A DNA stretch of 64,000 nucleotides from Eubacteriales bacterium (GCA_030524175.1 JAUNHC010000007.1:62001-126000); one strand, 5' to 3'. Numbered from the stretch's first letter, positions 28,755 through 37,009 are shown. The notes: generated by a model from the letters alone, not told the origin. Made by a program: numbers and translations.

Positions 28755-28859
28755 TGATGTTTTTGTTGTAATGCTATATGTGCAAGGCACTTCTTTCAGG
28801 TAATGTTCAAAATATTCTTTTCGTTGCCAGTTGTTTCTGTCAATCACTTTATATTCCAT
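28755..28859 (-). pseudogene. cat: Truncated chloramphenicol acetyltransferase (type A) 5' end
   Basis: From an ATG at 28859 with a GAGG site, the frame reads MEYKVIDRNNWQRKEYFEHY and then LKEVPCTYSI, the N-terminus of CatA-type chloramphenicol O-acetyltransferases. After about 30-34 residues similarity ends and the frame runs on without resemblance to a stop at 28689. The catalytic His region (HHAVCDG) is absent, so the gene is dead. It begins 12 bp after the stop of the GrpB-deaminase gene, so the intact ancestor was part of the same resistance-like operon. Confidence 0.75.
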
Positions 28860-28870
28860 AAAAAATTTCC

Positions 28871-29791
28871 TCATTCTTTCATTACCATTTGGCCTGTACT
28901 CCACCATTCGGGGATTAAAGATTTCAGTCGTATCACCTTTTTCGTTTCATAGTCGCACAAAATTTCTATTTCGCCTGCTGTTTTATTCAATTGCATCATA
29001 AATTCCCGGCAAACTCCACACGGCATACCTGCTTTTCCATCTGGCATGACAGCGACTATTTTTGTGATTTGGCTTTCCCCGTTTGTTATCATATTTGCAA
29101 TCGCATTTCTTTCCGCACACATGCCCAATGAGCATGCCGTATCAATGCAAACGCCGGTATAGATATTTCCTTTTGCTGATAGAAGCGCAGCAGAAACACT
29201 TCCGGCCTCAATCAATGGAGAAAGTTTTCTTTCGTACTGCACTTTCCTTGCGGTAATATACAATTTATCCCATGTCCCGTCGTATTGAGCAAGCGCGCGA
29301 TCTTCCATCTCACGAACAAAATCTTCTTTCCCATCACAATATCCATTTATATCATAGGGAAACTTTTGTGCAAGGTCTTTCTTGATTTTTGCGTATTCGT
29401 TCCGCTCTTTTTCATGGGAACGCATATAATCATGGAATGCAAGGTGCCGTCCAATATTTTTCCAATCGTCTGCTTGAAAAATATGAATTTGATGGGTTCG
29501 TTCATCACCGCCTTTGCGAAGATAACGCCTGCCCACTATTCCAAATTCACCGAGATATTCATAACCTATATTTGAAAACTTTTCTGCAACGGTATCTACC
29601 CTCTCAAGGCTTCTAACGACCACCATAATATCAATAATTGGTTTGGCGGGCAAGCCCGGAACGGATGTACTTCCAATATGGTAGATAGAAATGCAATTAT
29701 CTTTTAGTATTTCAGTAATATAATCCCGCTCTCGTGCATATTTTGACGGCCATTCCGAGTCATAATTTACAACGTTTATATGCTGCGGCAT
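28871..29791 (-). CDS. GrpB-like nucleotidyltransferase / cytidine-deaminase fusion
   Basis: A 306-residue fusion. Residues 1-175 are a GrpB (UPF0157) nucleotidyltransferase-fold domain: YDSEWPSKYARER, IYHIGSTSVPGLPAKPIIDI (the GST...DI motif), YEYLGEFGIVGRRYLRK and HQIHIFQ, DWKNIGRHLAFHDYMR. Residues 176-306 are a cytidine/blasticidin-S-type deaminase with the zinc motifs CAERNAI (proton-shuttle Glu) and PCGVC. Both active sites look intact. A GGAG site within the end of the upstream HTH gene drives it, so the two are co-transcribed. Substrate is unknown; the deaminase could act on a nucleoside antibiotic or nucleoside. Position next to a dead cat gene suggests arrival on a mobile element. 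Confidence 0.85.
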   Translation of the reverse strand: MPQHINVVNYDSEWPSKYARERDYITEILKDNCISIYHIGSTSVPGLPAKPIIDIMVVVRSLERVDTVAEKFSNIGYEYLGEFGIVGRRYLRKGGDERTHQIHIFQADDWKNIGRHLAFHDYMRSHEKERNEYAKIKKDLAQKFPYDINGYCDGKEDFVREMEDRALAQYDGTWDKLYITARKVQYERKLSPLIEAGSVSAALLSAKGNIYTGVCIDTACSLGMCAERNAIANMITNGESQITKIVAVMPDGKAGMPCGVCREFMMQLNKTAGEIEILCDYETKKVIRLKSLIPEWWSTGQMVMKE

Positions 29792-29797
29792 AATAAA

Positions 29798-30127
29798 TCA
29801 CTCCTTATCCAGTTCTTGTAAGCTGTTTTTTTCTGATTGCACAAGCCCTTTCACGGCTCCCTCGGACAAGCCCAATTCAGAAATATCATAGCTTTTGCGG
29901 ACGCTCACGGTAGAAAAGCCCAGTATGTAGTTTGTCGATACCTTAAATTCCTTTGCCGCACCCATGAGAATATCACTGCTGACCGTTTTCATTTCGCTGC
30001 CGACAATACGGCTCAACTGGGAAGCGGAAACGCCTATCTTCTCCGCAAGTTCCTTTTGTGAGATGTGGTACCCGTTGCATAAATCGGAAATCCGCTGTCC
30101 GGGTGTTCCGGGTAAAGCCAAAGACAC
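29798..30127 (-). CDS. XRE-family HTH regulator, probably C-terminally truncated
   Basis: A 109-residue DNA-binding protein with an N-terminal Cro/C1-type helix-turn-helix: ISQKELAEKIGVSASQLSRIV then SSDILMGAAKEFKVSTNYILG. It resembles regulators found beside relaxase genes of Clostridia conjugative elements, which from memory are nearly twice this length; here similarity stops near GAVKGLVQSEKN and a short tail ends the protein. It starts at GTG, 3 bp after GGAGG. Its last codons contain the ribosome binding site of the GrpB-deaminase gene. It may still bind DNA, but the truncation suggests a remnant of a mobile element. Confidence 0.65.
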   Translation of the reverse strand: MSLALPGTPGQRISDLCNGYHISQKELAEKIGVSASQLSRIVGSEMKTVSSDILMGAAKEFKVSTNYILGFSTVSVRKSYDISELGLSEGAVKGLVQSEKNSLQELDKE

Positions 30128-30137
30128 GCACCTCCTC

Positions 30138-30608
30138 TACATACTTCCATTATACAGAATGATTGCAAAAATGCAATTTCCAAAGTGTAAACTTCATCAT
30201 AATGCAATTCTCACAAAATTCCGGGGATTGCATTTTTTTCGTGTAGATTTTGGGTAGTTCATCGATGGATAGCACCTTGAAAACAGAATGATCGTCCGAA
30301 AAGGAATATCCGGCAGGGGAAACACGCAAAGAGCCGGCTTCTGGACAAAGTGTCCAGAGGTGGCTTCGTTCTGCCCGCAAAGCCACTCATACATGGCTGG
30401 CGGGAAAATCATCACTTCCGAACTGGAAGTGGTGGTTTACCAGCAGATGGTGAAGAAGCTGAAAAGTCGCAAGACGCTGACGGGCGGCACCCCTCCCGTC
30501 GGATACCTATCCTGTGTAGTCCCTTATAAACTGCACTTTGCTAAATTTTGAATATTTGGCCTTGAATGATGAATTGTTGAATAAAATTTAATTTAGAACT
30601 AATTTTAG
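30138..30608. other. Mobile-element junction region with no intact gene
   Basis: About 470 bp between the XRE gene and the secreted-protein promoter. The + frame at 30288-30551 reads GKIITSELEVVVYQQM and then VKKLKSRKTLTGG, which has the look of a recombinase or mobile-element protein fragment, but there is no start context and no recognisable domain. Composition shifts sharply from GC-rich before 30520 to AT-rich after it, consistent with an element end near 30520-30560. Confidence 0.4.
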
Positions 30609-30637
30609 TTGAAATATATAAAGGATTTAAGTATAAT
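30609..30637 (+). promoter_or_regulatory. Promoter of the small secreted protein gene
   Basis: TTGAAA (30609-30614), 17-bp spacer, TATAAT (30632-30637), with an AT-rich upstream flank. Confidence 0.75.
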
Positions 30638-30724
30638 TATTATATAAAAAGTTCCCGTAAAATTTATACCTGAAATCTGTTACAAACAAATAAAGATGAT
30701 AATAGCGATAAGGACGGTGATTAA

Positions 30725-31405
30725 ATGAAACGGTTGAAATTTGTATTTCTTGTGGCTGGTATGGTGAGTTTGCTTTGTCCGATTACTGCCAGTGCAAAGG
30801 ATGTGCTTCCTCAGCCAGCTTTTCCGTTGGAGGAAGATGTGATTACCGAAACGCTGGAAAAGGCCGGACTGCCGGGGGAAATCTCCAAGTCAGAAACGAC
30901 TTCTTTCACAGAAGGGCAAATGGCGTATGTGGTGCGTGACCCAATAGAAACATATGATGGTTCCAGCAATAAACTGTTCATTGCAAGGATTAACTCTGCA
31001 GTCTATGAAGGTGAACGGGTACTATTTGCAGCATTTGATCAGAAAGATGTTTCGGATCAAATTGAATGGGAAGACTGGAAACCGCAAATGGTGTTAGCTG
31101 CGCTGCTTTATGGCGGTTTTGAGGATGAAGAAGAGGTTTATCAGGCTTTTCTCGGTAAGGAGATTCCATATACTACTGAAAATCCATATGAAGTATATGA
31201 GAATCCATTTTCGTGGGAAGTTCAGCTCCCGGAGGGATATTGTACGGTGTCCTATTCCTACCGGGGTCAAACGATTTATGACGAGGACGGTTTTCCTGTG
31301 CGGAAACAGTCTGCTATTATGGAAATAAATATCTATGAATCCAAAGAACTTTGCCAAAAGCTTAAGAAACCTCGGGACCAGTCACAGTCCGACGAGGAAA
31401 AATAA
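30725..31405 (+). CDS. Secreted protein of unknown function
   Basis: A 226-residue exported protein. The N-terminus MKRLKFVFLVAGMVSLLCPI followed by TASAKD is a signal peptide with an ASA-type cleavage site. The mature part is acidic, without repeats, membrane segments or anchor motif; it contains one Cys (VQLPEGYCTVSY) and ends in a charged tail. No domain was recognised. It has its own sigma-A-type promoter about 90 bp upstream and lies just before a T-box leader, so it is not part of the tryptophan transporter operon. Confidence 0.75.
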   Translation: MKRLKFVFLVAGMVSLLCPITASAKDVLPQPAFPLEEDVITETLEKAGLPGEISKSETTSFTEGQMAYVVRDPIETYDGSSNKLFIARINSAVYEGERVLFAAFDQKDVSDQIEWEDWKPQMVLAALLYGGFEDEEEVYQAFLGKEIPYTTENPYEVYENPFSWEVQLPEGYCTVSYSYRGQTIYDEDGFPVRKQSAIMEINIYESKELCQKLKKPRDQSQSDEEK

Positions 31406-31418
31406 TAAAAATTCCCTA

Positions 31419-31447
31419 TTGACATCTTTATATTGACGTGTTAAAGT
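31419..31447 (+). promoter_or_regulatory. Promoter of the T-box-controlled operon
   Basis: TTGACA (31419-31424), 17-bp spacer, TAAAGT (31442-31447), directly upstream of the T-box leader. Confidence 0.7.
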
Positions 31448-31453
31448 CTTTAT

Positions 31454-31721
31454 AGAAAAACCGATGAGAAAGAAGAGTAGACAGTTGAGTGACATCACAG
31501 AGAGCGGAGGCTGGTGGGATTCCGTATGAAGCTGATTGTTGAATGGCCTTTCGAGGGCGGCCCGAAATTTCAGGAGAGTAGGCGCCGACGGGAACCGAAC
31601 CCGTTACCAATCAGGAGTGTATGTTTGTACATGAGAAAGTGGACGTTTTGTCAATTTGAGTGGTACCGCGATAATAAGATCCTTATTACCGTCTCAAGCA
31701 TAGCTTGAGGCGGATTTTTTT
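31454..31721 (+). promoter_or_regulatory. Tryptophan T-box riboswitch
   Basis: A tRNA-sensing leader that lets transcription pass when tRNA-Trp is uncharged. The AGAGAGCGGAGGCTGGTG element opens Stem I. The specifier loop reads GAA-TGG (UGG at 31544-31546), coding for Trp. Later parts include GCGCC..GGGAACCGAACCCG (Stem II/III region) and the conserved T-box TTTGAGTGGTACCGCG at 31655-31670, which pairs with the tRNA end. The competing terminator is ACCGTCTCAAGC / GCTTGAGGCGG plus a T-run at 31689-31721. The base facing the discriminator is U, which would pair with the G of tRNA-Trp only by wobble. It fits the TrpXYZ-like transporter downstream. Confidence 0.88.
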
Positions 31722-31936
31722 ATATACTGAAAAGTATTTTGGACAGAGGAATATAACTTTTCGGATATATAAAAACCCTCAGAGGGATGCACAGGTAATT
31801 CCACTTAACAGACGGATTTGTCCTTTCTCACAGACAAGATAAGGAGATTGGCTTATATCCCTTTATCAAAAACTTTTAGTGAGTGACGGAGCAGCTTATA
31901 AGTGCTTGCTTCCATGTAGAGAGAGGAGAAAAAATC

Positions 31937-32941
31937 ATGAAGAAAACAACAACAGCAAAGGTAGTAGGGGCAGCTTTATTGACAATGGCATTGGCAGGAA
32001 CCACAACAGTATACGCCGAGGAGCAGTACACCATCGGTATTGAGCAGTTTGCAGAGCATGGTTCTCTTGATAACTGCCGTGAAGGTTTCCTTGCAGGCCT
32101 GGAAGAGGAAGGAATCGTAGAAGGCGAAAACCTTACTGTGGAATATAAAAATGCGGCAGCAGATATGAGTATGGTGGGACAGATTTCCAGCAGCTTTGCT
32201 TCTTCAAACATGGATTTGATCTGCGGAATTGCCACCCCAAGTGCACAGAGCTGCTACAACGCAGCTATGGATAAAGGGATTCCGGTCATTTACACTGCAG
32301 TGACAGATCCTGAAGCAGCAGAACTGGTGGATGATAGCGGAAATCCGGTAGGAGAGATCACCGGCACAAGTGATAAGCTTCCGGTTGCAGAGCAGCTTGA
32401 AATGATCCGTACCATGCTTCCGGATGCTAAAACAATAGGAATCTTATATACCACCAGTGAAGCCAATTCCGAATCGGCGATCAAAGTGTACGAATCACTT
32501 GCAGCAGACTATGGCTTTGAGATTGAGACAACAGGTATTACGGCAACAGCGGATATACCGCTGGCAGCAGAAGGCCTCCTGGGAAAGGTTGACTGTCTCA
32601 CAAACCTCACAGACAATACTGTGGTAAGCTCTCTTCCCACGATCCTTGAGATGGCAAATGAGAAGAATATCCCGGTATTCGGAAGCGAGATCGAGCAGGT
32701 GAAGATCGGATGTCTGGCAGCAGAGGGACTTGACTATATAGAACTTGGAAAGCAGACAGGAAAAATGGCAGCACAGGTCTTAAAGGGTGAAAAAAAGGCT
32801 TCTGAAATTCCTTACGAGACAATAGCAGAAAGCAGTCTCTATATTAACAGTGCTGTAGCTGAAAACTTAGGAATAGACATTCCAGAGGAGTTATCCGGCT
32901 CTGCAGCAGAAACATTCACAGAGATCGCAGAAGGTAAATAA
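31937..32941 (+). CDS. ABC transporter substrate-binding protein, TrpX-like
   Basis: A 334-residue exported binding protein of the ABC_sub_bind (DUF534) family, here most likely for tryptophan. A signal peptide (MKKTTTAKVVGAALLTMALA) ends in GTTTVYAEE with a VYA cleavage site; the usual lipobox Cys is absent. The mature protein is a two-lobe LivK-like fold with family segments FVEHGSLD-like (here FAEHGSLDNCREGF), IATPSAQSC, YTAVTDPEAAEL and GVLYTTSE-like (IGILYTTSEANS). The Trp assignment rests on the UGG T-box upstream. A GAGAGAGGAG site selects the ATG at 31937 over the open frame from 31883. A strong hairpin follows before the permease gene. Confidence 0.85.
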   Translation: MKKTTTAKVVGAALLTMALAGTTTVYAEEQYTIGIEQFAEHGSLDNCREGFLAGLEEEGIVEGENLTVEYKNAAADMSMVGQISSSFASSNMDLICGIATPSAQSCYNAAMDKGIPVIYTAVTDPEAAELVDDSGNPVGEITGTSDKLPVAEQLEMIRTMLPDAKTIGILYTTSEANSESAIKVYESLAADYGFEIETTGITATADIPLAAEGLLGKVDCLTNLTDNTVVSSLPTILEMANEKNIPVFGSEIEQVKIGCLAAEGLDYIELGKQTGKMAAQVLKGEKKASEIPYETIAESSLYINSAVAENLGIDIPEELSGSAAETFTEIAEGK

Positions 32942-33009
32942 TAAAAAATAAGCTGTCCGGGCAGAGGGGTGACAGGAAGAGATATCCGTCCCAGGCAAAA
33001 GGATGGCGG

Positions 33010-33030
33010 CGGGCCGGCTCAGCCGGCCCG
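33010..33030 (+). terminator. Intercistronic hairpin between binding protein and permease
   Basis: CGGGCCGGC-TCA-GCCGGCCCG is a perfect 9-bp GC stem followed by TTTC. It likely stabilises the binding-protein mRNA end or partly terminates, giving more binding protein than permease. Confidence 0.6.
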
Positions 33031-33055
33031 TTTCATGAACATGGAGGTCAATATC

Positions 33056-33940
33056 ATGATAGATTTTATCATCACAATTCTGGAACAGGGGCTTATTTAC
33101 GGCATACTGGCTTTAGGTGTGTATATAACATATAAAATACTGGATTTTCCGGATTTGACAGCAGACGGCAGTTTCCCTCTAGGGGCAGCTGTGACGGCCG
33201 CACTGATCACCCGGGGAGTAAATCCCTACCTCACACTGCTGGCGTCCTTTGCCGCAGGCGTACTGGCAGGAATATGCACAGGACTGATCCATGTGAAGGG
33301 TAAAGTGCGTGACCTGCTGTCCGGTATTATCATGATGACAGCTCTGTGGACCATTAACCTGCGGGTTGCCGGAACCTCCAATGTTCCTATTTTTTCAAAG
33401 GAAACTATATTTAAGAACAGTTTTCTGGAAGGACTTCTGCCGGAGGCACTGCTTCCCTACAGGACGATCCTGGTGATCATAATCCTCACGGTCATTGCAA
33501 AACTTCTGCTGGATTTCTATATGAGCAGCAAATCAGGTTTTCTTCTCCGGGCGGTGGGCGATAACGACAAACTTGTGACTTCACTTGCAAAGGACCAGGG
33601 AAATGTAAAGATTTTAGGGCTTGCCATCGCCAATGGCCTTATTGCTCTTGCGGGCTGTATTTTCTGCCAGGAGGAGCGCGTATTTGAGATTTCTATGGGT
33701 ACTGGTGCAATTGTTATCGGACTTGCAAGTGTGATCATCGGAACCAGTATATTTAAAAATCTGAGCTTTATGAAAGCAACCACATCCGTGATCATCGGTT
33801 CTATTCTTTATAAGGCATGTACAGCAGTTGCTATGCGGAATTTTGAACCACAGGACATGAAGCTTATAACGGCTGTATTGTTCCTGATCGTGCTTTTGAT
33901 CAGTATGGACAGAAAGAAGAAGGTGAAGACACATGCTTGA
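33056..33940 (+). CDS. ABC transporter permease, TrpY-like
   Basis: A 294-residue membrane protein with about eight hydrophobic helices, of the BPD_transp_2/LivH-like permease group (COG4120). Typical motifs are DFPDLTADGSFPLGAAVTA near residue 30 and GNVKILGLAIANGLIALAGC. It forms the channel for the substrate, probably tryptophan, delivered by the binding protein. Frame is open from 32969, but GGAGG at 33043-33047 is 8 bp before the ATG at 33056. The stop overlaps the ATPase start by 8 bp, showing tight coupling. Confidence 0.87.
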   Translation: MIDFIITILEQGLIYGILALGVYITYKILDFPDLTADGSFPLGAAVTAALITRGVNPYLTLLASFAAGVLAGICTGLIHVKGKVRDLLSGIIMMTALWTINLRVAGTSNVPIFSKETIFKNSFLEGLLPEALLPYRTILVIIILTVIAKLLLDFYMSSKSGFLLRAVGDNDKLVTSLAKDQGNVKILGLAIANGLIALAGCIFCQEERVFEISMGTGAIVIGLASVIIGTSIFKNLSFMKATTSVIIGSILYKACTAVAMRNFEPQDMKLITAVLFLIVLLISMDRKKKVKTHA

Positions 33941-34706
33941 GTTGAAAAATATTTATAAATATTACAATCCCGGCACATTAAATGAAATGTGTCTCTTCCA
34001 GGATTTCAGCCTGAGTGTAAATGACGGGGAGTTTGTGGCTGTGGTGGGGAGCAACGGCTCGGGAAAAACCTCTATGCTGAATATCATTTGCGGAAGTATC
34101 CCCATTGAATCAGGAAGTATTGTACTTCACGGCAAGGATATCACCAGGGAAAAGGAATTCCGCAGAAATGAGCGGATCGGCAGAGTATATCAGAATCCGG
34201 CTCTTGGAACATGTCCAAGTATGACGATCCTGGAGAATATGTCCCTGGCTGACAATAAAGGCAAAAGATATGGATTGGGGCGAGGCACAAACAAAGCACG
34301 CGCTGACTATTACAGGGATTTGCTCCGTCCGCTGAATCTTGGCCTTGAAGATAAGATGGATGTGAAGGTGGGGTCTCTTTCCGGGGGCCAGCGTCAGGCT
34401 ATGGCGCTTCTGATGTCAACCATGACACCTATTGAGTTCCTCATCCTCGATGAGCATACAGCAGCTCTTGATCCTAAAACAGCAGAGATCATTATGGAAC
34501 TGACAGATAAAATTGTGAGGGAGAAGAAGCTCACCACAATTATGGTGACACATAATCTCCGGTATGCAGTGGAGTACGGAGACAGGCTTCTCATGATGCA
34601 TCAGGGCACCAGTGTGATCGATTGTGCCGGTGAGGAAAAGGCAGCAATGAGCATTGACGATATCCTGGTGAAATTTAATGAAATAAGTATCGAATGCGGT
34701 AATTGA
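33933..34706 (+). CDS. ABC transporter ATP-binding protein, TrpZ-like
   Basis: A 257-residue ATPase that powers the importer. Walker A is GSNGSGKTS near residue 40, the Q-loop RVYQNPALGT, the signature LSGGQRQAMAL, Walker B IEFLILDEHTAALD and the H-loop MVTHNLRYA. All catalytic residues are present. The Walker B Glu is followed by HTAALDPKTA, typical of this family. It completes the binding protein, permease, ATPase set under the T-box and is followed by a terminator. Confidence 0.93.
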   Translation: MLELKNIYKYYNPGTLNEMCLFQDFSLSVNDGEFVAVVGSNGSGKTSMLNIICGSIPIESGSIVLHGKDITREKEFRRNERIGRVYQNPALGTCPSMTILENMSLADNKGKRYGLGRGTNKARADYYRDLLRPLNLGLEDKMDVKVGSLSGGQRQAMALLMSTMTPIEFLILDEHTAALDPKTAEIIMELTDKIVREKKLTTIMVTHNLRYAVEYGDRLLMMHQGTSVIDCAGEEKAAMSIDDILVKFNEISIECGN

Positions 34707-34716
34707 AAGAGAGAAT

Positions 34717-34752
34717 GGGCAGGAACCTGCGGGATCCTGCCTGAATTTTTTT
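34717..34752 (+). terminator. Terminator of the T-box operon
   Basis: GGCAGGA / TCCTGCC stem followed by TGAATTTTTTT. Confidence 0.8.
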
Positions 34753-34765
34753 ACCGTTGTGTTCC

Positions 34766-34837
34766 TTGTTACAGGGCCGCTTCACAATCCTGTTGTTGCA
34801 TATCCCTCAAAATGAGGGTACAATTAGTCTGTAACAA
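34766..34837. promoter_or_regulatory. Wide inverted repeat upstream of the LytS-like kinase
   Basis: TTGTTACAG (34766-34774) and its exact complement CTGTAACAA (34829-34837) bracket about 54 bp containing a small CCCTC-AAAAT-GAGGG hairpin. It ends 36 bp before the kinase start and could be an operator or a folded leader. Confidence 0.45.
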
Positions 34838-34872
34838 ATAAAGTATGATTTACAGAAGCTGAGGATGGTTTT

Positions 34873-36171
34873 ATGAGTACGGTTGGATACATTAATATTT
34901 CCCTGGAGATATTCGGCGGATTACTTTCTTTGATTTTTATTCTATGTCTTTCTATTACGAGTTATAAAAAAGAAGAGCTTGAAATGCTGTATATCCGTGT
35001 TTTGTCCATGAACACGGTGGTCCTTTTCTGCGATGCTGCTGCCTGGATTTTTAAGGGGCATATGGATGTCATCAGCTTTTTTATTGTTCGGATCGCAAAT
35101 TTTTTAGTCTTTTCCTTTGGATATATTCTTCTGGCGGTATTTACTGATTATCTTGTATGTTTTGTCTCTACAAAAGCTCCGGGGATATCAAAAAAACCAT
35201 CCTATATCATGTGGTTTCTTACATTTCTGGCTATAGGGCTTGTAATCCTTTCCCAGTTTAACGGTATGTATTATATAATCGATGAAGATAATGTTTATCA
35301 AAGAAGAGAATGGTTCTGGATTTCTCAAACCTTTGGAATATTCTGTATGCTGATAAACGGAGCTATCCTTTTCAGATACAGAAAGTTTATGAAAAGAAAA
35401 GATAAAGCAGCATTGTGGGCCTATATTATAATGCCGGTAGTAGCTATGTTTATACAGATATTTATATACGGTATTGCTGTGCTGTATCTTGCAACTACCC
35501 TCTCAGCCCTGTGTATTTATATCAGCATACAGGTGGAGCAGTCCCGTATCCTCAGTCAGAAAGAATTGGAACTGGAAAAAAGCAGGACAGCCATCATGCT
35601 GTCTCAGATCCGGCCTCATTTTCTCTATAATGCCTTGAATACCATTCACTACCTTTGCAGGACACAGCCGGAAAAAGCGGCAGAAGCAGTGGAACACTTT
35701 TCCGGTTATCTCAGAGGTAATTTGGATTCGCTAACGCAGGAAACTTTGATACCTTTTGGGAAAGAGCTGAAGCATCTGAAGGATTATCTTAGCATAGAGA
35801 AGCTTCGGTTTCCGGATATAAATATTATTTTTGATTTGCAGGCCCGTGATTTTCGGCTTCCTGTCCTTACCTTACAGCCTTTGGTGGAGAATGCGATCCG
35901 ATATGGAGTTACTCAGAGAGATGAGGAGGGCGGTACAGTGACTGTTTCCACATGGGAGGATAACAGTTCGTGGTTTTTGCAAGTGCTGGATGACGGTGTA
36001 GGAATTGATCCGGAACAGACGGAGACAGAGAAACGCAGTCACATTGGAATCAGTAATACCCGGCAGCGCCTGGAATATATGTGCGGCGGGAAGCTGTCTC
36101 TTGCCAGTGAAAAGGGGAAGGGGACGTGTGTTCTCATTACAATACCAAAAAGAGGAGGGAATTACAATTGA
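34873..36171 (+). CDS. LytS/YesM-type sensor histidine kinase
   Basis: A 432-residue membrane kinase. The first 230 residues contain about seven hydrophobic helices, without an extracytoplasmic domain, suggesting a membrane-embedded signal. A short coiled linker (QSRILSQKELELEKS) leads to the His_kinase domain with the phospho-acceptor His in QIRPHFLYNALNTIHYL. The ATPase domain has LQPLVENAIRYGV (N box), DDGVGIDPEQ (G1) and GISNTRQRLEYM (G2). The stop TGA overlaps the TTG start of the SARP-type response regulator (TTGA), so the two proteins are translationally coupled partners. Confidence 0.9.
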   Translation: MSTVGYINISLEIFGGLLSLIFILCLSITSYKKEELEMLYIRVLSMNTVVLFCDAAAWIFKGHMDVISFFIVRIANFLVFSFGYILLAVFTDYLVCFVSTKAPGISKKPSYIMWFLTFLAIGLVILSQFNGMYYIIDEDNVYQRREWFWISQTFGIFCMLINGAILFRYRKFMKRKDKAALWAYIIMPVVAMFIQIFIYGIAVLYLATTLSALCIYISIQVEQSRILSQKELELEKSRTAIMLSQIRPHFLYNALNTIHYLCRTQPEKAAEAVEHFSGYLRGNLDSLTQETLIPFGKELKHLKDYLSIEKLRFPDINIIFDLQARDFRLPVLTLQPLVENAIRYGVTQRDEEGGTVTVSTWEDNSSWFLQVLDDGVGIDPEQTETEKRSHIGISNTRQRLEYMCGGKLSLASEKGKGTCVLITIPKRGGNYN

Positions 36172-36959
36172 AAGCAATTCTTGTTGATGATGAGCAGATT
36201 GCACTGGATAATTTGAAAATTACCTTGGAGGAGTTTCAAGAGATCACAGAAATAAATTGTTTCCGTACTGCTGCTAAGACTTTGGACTGGCTGGGAGAAA
36301 ATTCAGCGGATATTGCATTTTTAGACATTAATATGAAGAAGATGGACGGACTTGTTTTGGCGAAAAAGCTGAAAGAATTATGCCCTGCCTGTGCCGTGAT
36401 ATTTGTTACGGGATATTCTGAATATGCTCTTCAGGCAATCCAGATGCATGCTTCCGGTTATTTGCTTAAGCCTGTGAGCAAGGAAAGCGTCCGAAAAGAA
36501 TTGGATTATATTTTAAGTATGAAACGGGATGTATCCGGGCATAAAAGAATACAGGTGCAGTGTTTTGGGAATTTTGAAGTGTTTACAGACGGTATGCCTA
36601 TGAAATTCCAATACAGTAAAACCAAGGAACTGCTGGCATATTTGGTTGACCGTAAAGGGGCATACTGCACGAACGGTGAACTTATGGGCATTCTGTGGGA
36701 AGAAAAATCAGATAAGGTAAAAAAGTATTCTTATTTCAGGGACTTGCGTTCTGATTTGCTTAAAGCTTTTTCAGCGGCGGGGTGTGCTGATGCAATACAG
36801 AAACAACGTGGAATGATTGCAGTGGTGCCTGAGAAAATCGACTGTGATTACTATGACTGGCTGGAGGGTAAAATCGAAGCAGTCAACCGTTATGAAGGAG
36901 AATATATGGCCCAATACAGTTGGGGAGAATTGACTCTTGGTATTATAAAAATGTCCTGA
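36168..36959 (+). CDS. Response regulator with SARP/BTAD-type output domain
   Basis: A 263-residue regulator. Residues 1-120 form a receiver: VDDEQIALDN acidic pocket, FLDINMKKMDG with the phospho-acceptor Asp near residue 54, FVTGYSEYA and YLLKPVS. A winged-helix domain follows (about 135-220: VQCFGNFEVFTDGMPMKF, TKELLAYLVDRKGAYCTNGEL), the OmpR-like DNA-binding half of SARP regulators, and a short C-terminal tail (CDYYDWLEGK) suggests the start of a bacterial transcriptional activation domain. It starts at TTG, 8 bp after AGAGGAGGG, overlapping the kinase stop. The ORF opening at 36126 inside the kinase gene is not the start. Confidence 0.82.
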   Translation: MKAILVDDEQIALDNLKITLEEFQEITEINCFRTAAKTLDWLGENSADIAFLDINMKKMDGLVLAKKLKELCPACAVIFVTGYSEYALQAIQMHASGYLLKPVSKESVRKELDYILSMKRDVSGHKRIQVQCFGNFEVFTDGMPMKFQYSKTKELLAYLVDRKGAYCTNGELMGILWEEKSDKVKKYSYFRDLRSDLLKAFSAAGCADAIQKQRGMIAVVPEKIDCDYYDWLEGKIEAVNRYEGEYMAQYSWGELTLGIIKMS

Positions 36960-36980
36960 AAAGCTATTTTTTACCGCAGC

Positions 36981-37009
36981 TTTACCGACACTCATTTTGC
37001 TATTATAAC
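36981..37009 (+). promoter_or_regulatory. Promoter of the dCache-GGDEF gene
   Basis: TTTACC (36981-36986), 17-bp spacer, TATAAC (37004-37009), giving a leader of about 77 nt. Confidence 0.55.

Noticed and set aside
28507-28803. 98-codon + strand frame opposite the cat fragment
   Set aside because: Antisense to the cat remnant and an element end; no ribosome binding site and no family resemblance.
31428-31708. Short frames on both strands between 31428 and 31708
   Set aside because: They lie within the T-box leader, whose conserved RNA elements explain the sequence.
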